Shown one piece after another: positions 52,159 to 59,930 of a stretch of 64,000 nt of DNA (positions within the stretch are counted from its first letter, which is position 1; each line of letters opens with the position of its first letter). A program made the translations under genes and the position numbers. Location: assembly GCF_016937515.1 (NCBI RefSeq), contig NZ_JAFHKM010000002.1, positions 682,001 to 746,000 of the forward strand. Reading direction: 5' to 3'. Source of the stretch: Cohnella algarum (lineage in GTDB: Bacteria > Bacillota > Bacilli > Paenibacillales > Paenibacillaceae). The notes under the pieces are model-generated. The model did no database searches, was not told where the DNA came from, and was given only the letters and a program-made list of their open reading frames with translations.

Positions 52159-52263
52159 TTAATTTCATTTTGGAATAAACTTTCGAAATAATTGGACGAT
52201 CAAATGTATTTATAGCATTAATTTCGTTTCGTTTATAGATGATTAATTCCATTTTGAAATAAA
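52159..52263. promoter_or_regulatory. Repeated operator-like elements between chromate-transporter and ROK genes
   Basis: TTAATTTCATTTTGGAATAA (52159) and TTAATTCCATTTTGAAATAA (52243) are near-identical direct copies 84 bp apart, with a weaker third (TTAATTTCGTTTCGTTTATA, about 52218) between them. The pattern is like XylR/NagC-type ROK operators. The first copy overlaps the likely promoter of the transporter genes (TACAAT near 52150 leftwards). Confidence 0.65.
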
Positions 52264-52365
52264 ATAGGCAAACCGATCGGAATTACGGGATGCAGGGGGG
52301 GCGGACTTCGGCTATAATAGAAAGAACATTTTTCATTCCCTATTACGGGCAAGCGAGGACTAGCG

Positions 52366-53565
52366 GTGGACAAACTCGAACGTCAGCTTCCGTCGGCGAA
52401 AAAGCTCGTGTACATGCAGATCGCCGCCAGCGAAACGATCTCCAAAGCCGAGCTCCTGGCCGCGAGCAAATTGACGAGCAGCACGCTAACGCGTTTATTG
52501 GACGAAATGGTGTCGGAGGGGCTTATTCGCGATTCCGGCCTTGGCCCGTCCAGCGGCGGAAGAAGGCCGATCCTGTATCAAATTCACCCCGATTACGGTT
52601 ATTTGTTCGGGGTCGAGCTGTCGCGGATTCATTCGACGCTCGGCTTGTTTGATATGGAGATGAACCCCAAATCGCTCGTTCGCTGGCGGATGGACGAGGC
52701 GATGACGCCCGAACGGTTCGTCGAGCACGCGGCCGGCCTGATGAGAAACATTTTGAGGGATCATCAAATTCCGCCGGAGCGCATCCTCGGACTCGGCATC
52801 GGCGCCGTCGGTCCTTTGGACCGGAACGAGGGGCTCATTCTCGATCCGCTTTATTTTCCCGCGAAAGGCTGGACAAACGTTCCGATTTGCCGGATGTTCG
52901 AGGAGAAGACGGGGTTCCCGGCCACGCTTGAAAACGGCGCCAATACCGCGCTCATCGGCGAAATGTGGTCGATCCGCCACGAGCAAATCGAGCACGCCTT
53001 GTACGTGCATGCCGGCGCAAGCCTGCGTTCCGCCATGATGTCCCACGGCCACATCGTGCACGGAACGATCGACATGGAAGGCTCCATCGGCCAAATGATC
53101 ATCCAGACGGACGGCCCCCGGCTCCATCCGGGCGGCAATTACGGGGCGTTGGAGGCTTATTCCTCCGTGCAGGCGCTGGTCAAGCAAGCCCAGGCCCATG
53201 CGAAAATAGGCGGCGGCCTCCCGACCGAGCGGTACCGGCTGCCGCCCGAGCAGATCAATTTCGACGTGCTGCTCGAAGCGCTGAACGACGGCGATCCGAC
53301 CGTCCGGGAATGGTTCCGGCAGTCCGCCGTCTATTTCGGAGTCGGGCTTGCCAACATGATCAACCTGCTTCATCCGGAAAAAGTCATTTTGGGCGGGGCG
53401 CTCATCCATTCGAATTCGCTGTACTTCGACACCGCGGCCGAAACGGCTCGCAAGCACACTTATTATTATCCCGCTTACGAGCCGCAATTCTCCAGAAGCC
53501 GGCTGAAGGAGGACGCCGTCGTCACCGGAGCGGCGCTTGTCGTGCGAAACCGCTTGATTTTATAG
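52366..53565 (+). CDS. ROK-family transcriptional regulator
   Basis: A 399-residue ROK repressor. The N-terminal winged helix (SKAELLAASKLTSSTLTRLL) is followed by the actin-like sugar-binding fold (FGVELSRIHSTLGLFDMEMN, GLGIGAVGPLD, VPICRMFEEKTGFPATLENG). The zinc motif CxCGxxGCLE of most ROK proteins reads LHPGGNYGALEAY, so all three cysteines are gone and zinc binding is probably lost. The GTG start at 52366 follows GCGAGGAC. It diverges from the chromate-transporter pair and probably binds the repeated elements between them. A sugar ligand controlling a CHR transporter would be odd; the true target may also lie elsewhere. Confidence 0.88.
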   Translation: MDKLERQLPSAKKLVYMQIAASETISKAELLAASKLTSSTLTRLLDEMVSEGLIRDSGLGPSSGGRRPILYQIHPDYGYLFGVELSRIHSTLGLFDMEMNPKSLVRWRMDEAMTPERFVEHAAGLMRNILRDHQIPPERILGLGIGAVGPLDRNEGLILDPLYFPAKGWTNVPICRMFEEKTGFPATLENGANTALIGEMWSIRHEQIEHALYVHAGASLRSAMMSHGHIVHGTIDMEGSIGQMIIQTDGPRLHPGGNYGALEAYSSVQALVKQAQAHAKIGGGLPTERYRLPPEQINFDVLLEALNDGDPTVREWFRQSAVYFGVGLANMINLLHPEKVILGGALIHSNSLYFDTAAETARKHTYYYPAYEPQFSRSRLKEDAVVTGAALVVRNRLIL

Positions 53566-53639
53566 CCTGGCGGCGCGAAACAAGCGTTTGCGCAGCGCCG
53601 ATGCCAACTGCGTGCGGCTGTATGCGTTTGGCGGGTTGA

Positions 53640-54118
53640 GATGGGTAATATTTACCCAACTGGGCCCGGCCTTAGGCGTTTAGACGGGTCAGATGGGTAA
53701 TATTTACCCAATTAGGCCTGGGCATAGGCGTTTAGCCGGTTCAGATGGGTAATATTTACTCACTGGCCCGGCCTTAGGCGTTTAGACGGGTCAGATGGGT
53801 AATATTTACCCAATTAGTCCCGGGCGTAAGCGTTTCACCGGTTCAGATGGGTAATATTTACCCAATTAGGCCCGGGCATAGGCGTTTCACCGGTTCAGAT
53901 GAGTAATATTTACTCAATTGGCGCGGCCTTAGGCGTTTAGCCGGTTCAGATGGGTAATATTTACCCAAATTAGGCCCGGGCATAGGCGTTTAGCCGGTTC
54001 AGATGGGTAATATTTACCCAATTAGGCCTGGGCATAGGCGTTTAGCCGGTTCAGATGGGTAATATTTACTCACTGGCCCGGCCTTAGGCGTTTAGACGGG
54101 TCAGATGGGTAATTCACC
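53640..54118. repeat. 52-bp tandem hairpin array, 9 full units plus one shortened
   Basis: The palindrome TGGGTAATATTTACCCA recurs about every 52 bp from 53643 to 54106. One unit (about 53901) reads GAGTAATATTTACTC, where both arms have changed together and pairing is kept; two units have one changed arm (ACTCA). Linkers of the type GGCGTTTAGCCGGTTCAG alternate between two variants. The last unit is shortened to GGGTAATTCACCCA. It lies between the convergent ends of the ROK and MFS genes. Confidence 0.95.
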
Positions 54119-54145
54119 CAACTGGGCCCGGACAAAGGCAAAGGC

Positions 54146-54183
54146 AAGGGACCGCGCCGTCGTCCGCCGACGGGCAGTCCCTT
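54146..54183 (-). terminator. Terminator-like hairpin of the MFS gene
   Basis: AAGGGAC pairs with GTCCCTT around an inner CGTCGTCCGCCGACG stem, just past the MFS stop. No strong T-run follows, so termination efficiency is uncertain. Confidence 0.5.
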
Positions 54184-54185
54184 CC

Positions 54186-55358
54186 CTATTCGGCCATGCC
54201 GCGGGATGCGTAAACGAAGTAAAGCAGAAACGCCAAGCCCGCGAAGCCGATGAATCCGAAGCCGCCGAAAATGTCCAGCCTGGAGGAAAAATAGCCGAAG
54301 CCGACGCCCAGCAGCGTAAGCGCCACATTTTCCCCGAGCGATTGAAAGGACCCGATCGTCGCCCGCATCGAGGAGTCGATCCGATGCTGCAAATAACCGG
54401 AGGCGAGCGGCTCGAGGACCCCCGAAGCCAGACAGGCCAGAAACAGCGCCGCCAGTCCGGCCCATCCTTTCAGGAACGCGAGGCCGACAAGGCCGGCCGC
54501 GATGGCCGCGGTCGCGCCGGCAAGCAAGCTTCGGTAACCGAACCGGGCTTTCAGCCGGTACGCGAGCAGGTTGCCGGGCAGCCGCAGCAGAAAAATCGCC
54601 GCCGAGAACAAGCCGAAATAAAACACCGGGATCCCGATTCGATCGAGATAGGTCTGCCAAAATTCGTCGACAAAATGGATGGCCGCCCCGGCGATCATCC
54701 CCGTCAGCACGACGGGGCGAACGGACGGATGGCGGCGGAAGAAGCGAACCGAAGCGGACAAATAGGCGCGAATCGGGATCGGCTGCGTTTCGTCGTCCGG
54801 ATTCCCGCTTCTTGCGGGTTCCTTCAGGGAAAGCGTCAACGCCAGCGCAACCAGCATGCTCAGCAAGGACAGCCAGTAGTTGAAGGAAAAGCCGAACCGG
54901 CCGGCCAGCAAACTTCCGCACAGCGCGGCGACGATGGTCGAAACGATGTCGATCGCGTTCAGGCGGCCGGCTATCTTTTCGAACAGCGTTTCCTTCCCGC
55001 CGGAAAGCAGCGAATCGTACAACAGCGCATCCTCGGCTCCGCTGCTCGCCGAACTTCCTACGGCTGCAAGCAGCACAACGGCCGCGAAATGCCAAAACTC
55101 CGTCGCGAACAACAAAATCGAAAATTCGCAGCAGCCCATCACGGCGGACACGATCAGCATGCGTTTTCGGCCCCACCGATCGGCGATCATGCCGGTAGGC
55201 ACCTCAAGCAAAACGATCGCGGCTGCGAAAATCATTTCCGTATACACGACCATTTCGACGGTCATGCCCCGCTCTTCCCAAAACAGGCGTTCGATGACAT
55301 AAGCGGGAATCAGATTGTAAAAAAAGCGAATGGCGTACAGCTTCCGAACGTTTGGCAT
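54186..55358 (-). CDS. MFS transporter (12 helices)
   Basis: A 390-residue major-facilitator protein. The N-terminal helix pair and loop (GMIADRWGRKRMLIVSAVMG) contain the MFS motif A (DRWGRKR). Twelve hydrophobic stretches follow, with a central charged loop about residue 190 (KEPARSGNPDDETQ). It resembles small drug or sugar exporters of the YxiO/tetracycline-like type; the substrate is unknown. ATG at 55358 follows GGGGAGG by about 11 bases. Its 150-base leader holds a possible 8-codon leader peptide and a perfect 14-bp palindrome, so expression may be regulated by attenuation or by a repressor. Confidence 0.88.
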   Translation of the reverse strand: MPNVRKLYAIRFFYNLIPAYVIERLFWEERGMTVEMVVYTEMIFAAAIVLLEVPTGMIADRWGRKRMLIVSAVMGCCEFSILLFATEFWHFAAVVLLAAVGSSASSGAEDALLYDSLLSGGKETLFEKIAGRLNAIDIVSTIVAALCGSLLAGRFGFSFNYWLSLLSMLVALALTLSLKEPARSGNPDDETQPIPIRAYLSASVRFFRRHPSVRPVVLTGMIAGAAIHFVDEFWQTYLDRIGIPVFYFGLFSAAIFLLRLPGNLLAYRLKARFGYRSLLAGATAAIAAGLVGLAFLKGWAGLAALFLACLASGVLEPLASGYLQHRIDSSMRATIGSFQSLGENVALTLLGVGFGYFSSRLDIFGGFGFIGFAGLAFLLYFVYASRGMAE

Positions 55359-55384
55359 CGCGCGTATTTCCTCCCCTGATTCGA

Positions 55385-55398
55385 TTGAACGCGTTCAA
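55385..55398. promoter_or_regulatory. Perfect 14-bp palindrome in the MFS leader
   Basis: TTGAACGCGTTCAA, extended imperfectly to CGATTGAACGCGTTCAACCG, lies 27 bases before the MFS start and next to its ribosome binding site. It could be a repressor operator or an RNA hairpin that hides the ribosome binding site. Confidence 0.55.
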
Positions 55399-55452
55399 CC
55401 GATTCGGGGGCGCTCGCGAACGAAACGCCGCTGCCGCTAACGGGATTAACGA

Positions 55453-55479
55453 TTAGCAGGGAGGTCTTGCGAACGTCAT
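55453..55479 (-). CDS. Possible 8-codon leader peptide of the MFS gene
   Basis: ATG 55479 preceded at good distance by AAAAGGAG, one of the best ribosome binding sites in the region, opens a frame reading MTFARPPC and then stop. It is 95 bases upstream of the MFS gene, with a TATAAT at 55510-55515 leftwards about 25 bases upstream of the ribosome binding site. This arrangement resembles ribosome-stalling leaders that control antibiotic exporters and rRNA methylases. Real translation is unproven. Confidence 0.35.
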   Translation of the reverse strand: MTFARPPC

Positions 55480-55545
55480 TAAATCGTCTCCTTTTCGGGC
55501 TTTGCTTCCATTATACTTTAATTTAGGGAGTTCGCACTTCGAATA

Positions 55546-56181
55546 TCAAGGCTCCGCCGCCTGCGGCGTTCCGATCGAGCTGATCGGGTGGAGCTTCCCT
55601 TTATAGGCGAACGACGCATGCCCGGTCTCTTCCGAAACGACAAGGACAAGCGCGTCGGTCCGCTCCGTCAGCCCGATCGCCGCGCGGTGGCGCGTGCCGA
55701 CTTTTCGGCCTTCGATCGCCGCGGCGGAAATTGGCAATACATTGGCCGCCGAAACGATATGGTCGGACCGGATGAGGACGGCGCCGTCGTGAAGCGGATT
55801 TCCCGGATAAAAAATCGCCTCGAGCAAAGAAGAGCTGAGCGAAGCCCGGACGGGAATGCCGGAGTGGAGCAGCGCATCGAGCGGATCGTTGCGCTGGATG
55901 ACGATCAGCGCGCCGTGACGGCGCTCCATCAAATGCCGGACGCAAACGGACAAGTCCAAATACTGCGACGTGAACGAAGACAAGTAGCACTGCAAATAAA
56001 AAGAGGCGGCTAACGACTCCACCTGCTTGAACGAATCGCCGATATGCTCGAAGTCGCTCAGCAAACAATGGTTTTCGTTTTCGATCATGTCCAGGCTGCG
56101 CCGAATTTCATGCGCAATCGTGTTCAATCGCTGTTTCAGCAGTTCTTTCAACGGGGTTTCGTCGCACGTTCGCCTTTCCAT
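55546..56181 (-). CDS. cdaS: Diadenylate cyclase, CdaS type
   Basis: A DAC-domain enzyme that makes cyclic di-AMP from two ATP. The N-terminal 65 residues form the helical YojJ-like domain seen in CdaS, the sporulation-specific cyclase of Bacillus. The catalytic motifs are GNPLHDGAVLI (DGA) and GTRHRAAIGL (RHR), 30 residues apart as usual. There is no membrane segment, which separates it from CdaA, and no DNA-binding domain, which separates it from DisA. I chose ATG 56181, which follows GAGGTGG; the frame extends a little upstream without a better site. Length (211) matches CdaS. Probably expressed in the forespore. Confidence 0.92.
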   Translation of the reverse strand: MERRTCDETPLKELLKQRLNTIAHEIRRSLDMIENENHCLLSDFEHIGDSFKQVESLAASFYLQCYLSSFTSQYLDLSVCVRHLMERRHGALIVIQRNDPLDALLHSGIPVRASLSSSLLEAIFYPGNPLHDGAVLIRSDHIVSAANVLPISAAAIEGRKVGTRHRAAIGLTERTDALVLVVSEETGHASFAYKGKLHPISSIGTPQAAEP

Positions 56182-56306
56182 TCCAGCCACCTCGAAACGA
56201 TTCCGATCCAAATTCCGGATTTCCGTTTAGTATGCGCTCCCGCCGTCCGTCTTCATACGCAAAGCGGACCGCATCGCCCCCGGCGAGCGGCCCGCCCTCG
56301 GTCGGG

Positions 56307-56981
56307 TTATACGGCCAAGCCGGAATCGGCCGCCTCGCCATCAAGCCTGCGTTCGAACGCGAGAAGCGCGCCGTACCAAGCGAAATGGAGGTAGAACGCG
56401 GCCAGGATCCCCATGGCGAGCCAATTCGGCGCGAAAAACATGACGAACATTCCGACGAACAGAATCAAAGTCAAAGCCGCCGGACCGCGGGGTATTCCTT
56501 TTCCGTAATAAAAAGCCAGCCCCGTCAAAAGCGTCCCGAGCATCAGGCTCGGTCCGGACAGCCCCATGAAGAGTGTGCCCGGCATGCCCATTTGGACGTT
56601 CATGACGAATTCGTTCGCTTCGTTCAGCTTTTCCTCGGTATCGATATCGCCGAACAGCACCGGATAATCGAACATTTGCAGAACGGAGTGAGCGCTGTCG
56701 AAATAGAAAGATAAAAACAAAAGCACGTAACCGATCCAGCCCCACCATTTGATTCCGCTCGCTTGGCGGAGAAACATCCCGGTCAAACCGACGAGCAGCA
56801 TGGGGATCCCGATATAGAGCGCTACGTGCGTCCATACGGCGGTCGGCAAGAACGTATCGAGTTCGTCCAAACCGGCGGGAATATCCTCTACATGGAGCAC
56901 CATGACCACCGCTCCGATGACGGCGCCCAACATCGCCATCCACCCGCTAAAACGATAAAAACGCTGAAGTCCTAGCAACAT
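56307..56981 (-). CDS. Multipass membrane protein, unrecognised
   Basis: A 224-residue protein with about six hydrophobic helices (for example MAMLGAVIGAVVMVLHVEDI, then ALYIGIPMLLVGLTGMFL). A short acidic external loop (GDIDTEEKLNEANEFV) lies after the third helix. I recognise no family motif. The gene begins with ATG 56981 after AAAAGAAG, a modest ribosome binding site, and ends 125 bases before cdaS in the same direction. It diverges from the histidine kinase gene across a region with a large inverted repeat. Confidence 0.75.
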   Translation of the reverse strand: MLLGLQRFYRFSGWMAMLGAVIGAVVMVLHVEDIPAGLDELDTFLPTAVWTHVALYIGIPMLLVGLTGMFLRQASGIKWWGWIGYVLLFLSFYFDSAHSVLQMFDYPVLFGDIDTEEKLNEANEFVMNVQMGMPGTLFMGLSGPSLMLGTLLTGLAFYYGKGIPRGPAALTLILFVGMFVMFFAPNWLAMGILAAFYLHFAWYGALLAFERRLDGEAADSGLAV

Positions 56982-57044
56982 CTTCTTTTCGCTCCCATTC
57001 CAAATTTCGGCTCGCGCCGTTTACGCCCCTAATCGTAGAGCCGC

Positions 57045-57123
57045 CCGCGTCCCGGCGGCAAGGGCATAATTCCCGGAGGGGCCGGGAATTGCGAGCCGCG
57101 AATTCCCGGCCGGCGGGACGCGG
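57045..57123. promoter_or_regulatory. Nested inverted repeats in the divergent region before the sensor kinase
   Basis: Outer arms CCGCGTCCCGGCGG (57045-57058) and CCGGCGGGACGCGG (57110-57123) are complementary at 13 of 14 positions. Inside them AATTCCCGG (57068-57076) pairs with CCGGGAATT (57082-57090), and a third AATTCCCGG lies at 57101-57109. A -10-like TATACT at about 57132 lies between this and the kinase gene. It looks like a multi-site operator, possibly for the NarL-type regulator encoded next door. Confidence 0.55.
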
Positions 57124-57173
57124 CCCATGATATACTGGACACGTCAGACTATAGATTCGGAAGGAAGAGCGGG

Positions 57174-59282
57174 ATGCGCCTTTTGAACAATCGCATGTTG
57201 CGGATCGCGGCGGGCGCCGGGCTTCACGCGCTTTGGTGGGCGGCAGCGTCCGCTTCGGTTATCGTGGCGGTTTTCAGCCACTTTCTGGGGGTGGGCGTGT
57301 ACGACGTTCCGTGCGGCGGAGCCGATTGCCGCAGCTTTCTCCAGTTGACGGAGGCTCAATTCGGCCACCTGCAGACGATCGGCGTAACGCCGGAGGCCTA
57401 CGGCGGATTCATGGTCAGCCTGCTGACGATTCAAAACCTGTCGGCGCTGGCGATCGGATTTCTCGTCTATCGGTACGGCTGGAGAGATCCTTACAGCATC
57501 GTCGCCTCCCTGTTGATCCTGGTCGCCGGAACGATTTTCAGCACGGACGACACCCTGCTGAGTCCCTTCCAGTACCGGCTGTTTCGGATATTGGACGACT
57601 TCGGCTCCATGTATTTGTTCTTTTATTTTCTGTTCCCGGACGGCAGGTTCGCGCCCAAGTGGACGATCGTTCCCGCCGTCGCCTGGCTGATTCCGATGGG
57701 GGCGCATCTCTGGTTCGCCCCGGGAACGCCCCTGGACCATATGACCTGGCCGCCCGAGCTTCGAGGCGGGTACATGCTGTTCATGCACGGCCTCGTCATT
57801 GTCGCCCAGCTGTGCCGTTACAGGCAAAGCGCGTCGCCGGAGCGCAAGCGGATCGTTCGCTGGTTCATCGTCGGCATGAGCGCTTACTTGCTGGGCGGGG
57901 CGATCGGCCTTATGGCCCCGTTTGCCGACAACGGGATCTACCGGATGGCGACGATCACGCTGTTCTACGGAGGGCTTCTGATTTTGCCGTTTTCGATGGG
58001 CATGGCCGTGCTGGAATACCGGCTGCGCGGCATGGCCGTCGCGTTTAACCGGACGATCGTATACGCGGTGCTGTCCTTGATGATCGTCCTCGTCTACGTC
58101 GTGGTCGTCGGCCTGTTCGGCCTGCTGTTGCACGGACAGGTGACCTCTATGCTTGCGCTGCTGGCGACCGGGTTGATCGCGCTGCTGGGACAGCCTGTCC
58201 GGCTGCGGGTTCAACAGGCAGTCAATCATCTCGTGTTCGGCGTGCGCGAGGATCCGTACACCCTACTTTCCGGGCTCGTTCAGCGGCTAGAAGGGGCGCT
58301 CACGCATAAATCGCTGCTCATGTTCGTCACCGAGAAAGTCGCCCTGGCTTTGCGATTGCCTTACGCGGCGATCGAAGTGCGGCGGGACGGCGGGACCGAA
58401 ATCGTGGCCGTCTACGGAAGCGCCCCGGAACGGAGTACCCGGATTCCGCTGACGGTGCAGGGCGAAGAAGTCGGCTGGCTGGCGCTGGGCATCGAGCGGG
58501 CGGCCGACCTGGTGCCGCCGGGAAAACGAAGCCTGCTGGACGACTTGGTTCGCCAGGTCAGCATCGCCGTGCAGGCGGAACGGCTGACCGAAGAGCTGCA
58601 CCGTTCGCGGGAGCGGCTCGTCGGAGCGCGCGAAGAAGAGCGCAGGCGGCTGCGCCGGGATCTGCACGACGGTCTGGGCTCGAGCCTCGCAAGCATGATG
58701 CTGCGGCTCGATCAGGTCGCGCTGCTGCAGGATGCCGATACGGACAAGGCAGCCTCCCTCCTTCGGGAGATTCAAGCCCAGCTTCGCGAAGCCATCGCCG
58801 AGATTCGCCGGCTGGTTTATGCGCTGCGTCCCCCTTCTCTCGACGAATTCGGGCTTTTGTTCGCGCTGCGGGAGCTGACGCTGCAATTCGAGAACAGCGG
58901 GCTGCGCATTTCGATGGAGGGACCGGAGCGGCTGCCGCGGCTGAACGCCGCCATCGAGGTCGCCTTGTACCGAATCGCGCAAGAGGCGCTGACGAACGTC
59001 GCTCGCCACGCGCAGGCAAGCTCCTGCCGCATCCTGCTGGAGACGGAGGAAACGACGTTGAGGCTGGAAGTCCGCGACGACGGGAGCGGGATGCCGGTCT
59101 CGGTCAGGCCGGGCATCGGCATGCGGTCGATGAAGGAGCGCGCCGAAGAAGTCGGCGGAACGTGCCGTTTTCGTTCGGAACCGGGAGCCGGGACTACGGT
59201 GACGGCGATTTTACCTTTGGAGCTTGGAGGATGGACGAATGAATTGGAACGATGGGGAAAAGCTGCGGATCATGCTGGCTGA
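57174..59282 (+). CDS. NarL-type sensor histidine kinase
   Basis: A 702-residue membrane kinase. The first about 330 residues hold around eight membrane helices (MVSLLTIQNLSALAIGFLVY, then YAVLSLMIVLVYVVVVGLFG). A GAF-like segment follows (about 370-460), then the HisKA_3 dimerisation domain with the phospho-His in RRLRRDLHDGLGSSLASM, and a HATPase_c domain (N box EALTNVARHAQ, G boxes VRDDGSGMP and GIGMRSMKERAEEVGG). It would phosphorylate the regulator whose gene overlaps its 3' end by 44 nt. ATG at 57174 follows GGAAGGAAGA. The N-terminal membrane module, with a paired Cys loop (VPCGGADCRSF), suggests an external or membrane signal. Confidence 0.92.
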   Translation: MRLLNNRMLRIAAGAGLHALWWAAASASVIVAVFSHFLGVGVYDVPCGGADCRSFLQLTEAQFGHLQTIGVTPEAYGGFMVSLLTIQNLSALAIGFLVYRYGWRDPYSIVASLLILVAGTIFSTDDTLLSPFQYRLFRILDDFGSMYLFFYFLFPDGRFAPKWTIVPAVAWLIPMGAHLWFAPGTPLDHMTWPPELRGGYMLFMHGLVIVAQLCRYRQSASPERKRIVRWFIVGMSAYLLGGAIGLMAPFADNGIYRMATITLFYGGLLILPFSMGMAVLEYRLRGMAVAFNRTIVYAVLSLMIVLVYVVVVGLFGLLLHGQVTSMLALLATGLIALLGQPVRLRVQQAVNHLVFGVREDPYTLLSGLVQRLEGALTHKSLLMFVTEKVALALRLPYAAIEVRRDGGTEIVAVYGSAPERSTRIPLTVQGEEVGWLALGIERAADLVPPGKRSLLDDLVRQVSIAVQAERLTEELHRSRERLVGAREEERRRLRRDLHDGLGSSLASMMLRLDQVALLQDADTDKAASLLREIQAQLREAIAEIRRLVYALRPPSLDEFGLLFALRELTLQFENSGLRISMEGPERLPRLNAAIEVALYRIAQEALTNVARHAQASSCRILLETEETTLRLEVRDDGSGMPVSVRPGIGMRSMKERAEEVGGTCRFRSEPGAGTTVTAILPLELGGWTNELERWGKAADHAG

Positions 59283-59904
59283 CGATCACCCGATGTTTCG
59301 CGAGGGATTAACGGCGTCGCTGGGCTCGGTGCCGGAATTCGAGGTGGTGGGGGAAGCTTCGGGAGGCGAGGAAGCGGTTCGGCTCGCCCAGCAGCTTCAG
59401 CCCGATATAATCCTGATGGACATCAACATGCCGGGAAAAAACGGGATCGAGGCGACCCGGGATATCGTCTGGCACAGCCCCCATATCGGGATTCTGATTT
59501 TGACGATGTTCGACGATGACGCGTCCGTGTTTTCGGCTATGCGCGCCGGAGCCCGCGGCTATCTCCTCAAAGGAGCGAACAAGCAGGAAATCGTCCGGGC
59601 GCTCCAGGCGGTCGGGAGCGGGGAAGCCATCTTCAGCGCCTCGATCGCGCGGAGAATGATGTTTTATTTCGACGCGCTGACGAATAAGCCGGCCGAGCCT
59701 CTGTTTCCGGAGCTGTCGGACCGGGAGCGCGAAGTGCTGGAATGGATCGCGAAAGGACACGACAACGCGTTCATCGCGCGGAAGCTCGGCCTGTCGCTCA
59801 AGACGGTGCGCAACCACGTTTCGAACATCCTGAACAAGCTGCAGGTCGTCGATCGCGCGCAGGCCATTCTCATGGCGCGCGAAGCCGGGCTCGGCCAGCC
59901 TTAG
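59239..59904 (+). CDS. NarL/LuxR-family response regulator
   Basis: A 221-residue regulator with an N-terminal receiver (acidic pair in IMLADDHPMF, phospho-acceptor Asp in IILMDINMPGKNG, Lys in YLLKGANKQE) and a C-terminal LuxR helix-turn-helix (LSDREREVLEWIAKGHDNAF, LKTVRNHVSNIL). I use ATG 59239, which follows GGAGG by 8 bases; an ATG at 59231 leads to an immediate stop and an upstream TTG lies on the ribosome binding site. It overlaps the kinase gene and is its partner. The CRISPR array begins 26 bases after the stop. Confidence 0.93.
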   Translation: MNWNDGEKLRIMLADDHPMFREGLTASLGSVPEFEVVGEASGGEEAVRLAQQLQPDIILMDINMPGKNGIEATRDIVWHSPHIGILILTMFDDDASVFSAMRAGARGYLLKGANKQEIVRALQAVGSGEAIFSASIARRMMFYFDALTNKPAEPLFPELSDREREVLEWIAKGHDNAFIARKLGLSLKTVRNHVSNILNKLQVVDRAQAILMAREAGLGQP

Positions 59905-59930
59905 GGCGGCCGGGCTCTTTTTATTCGTTT

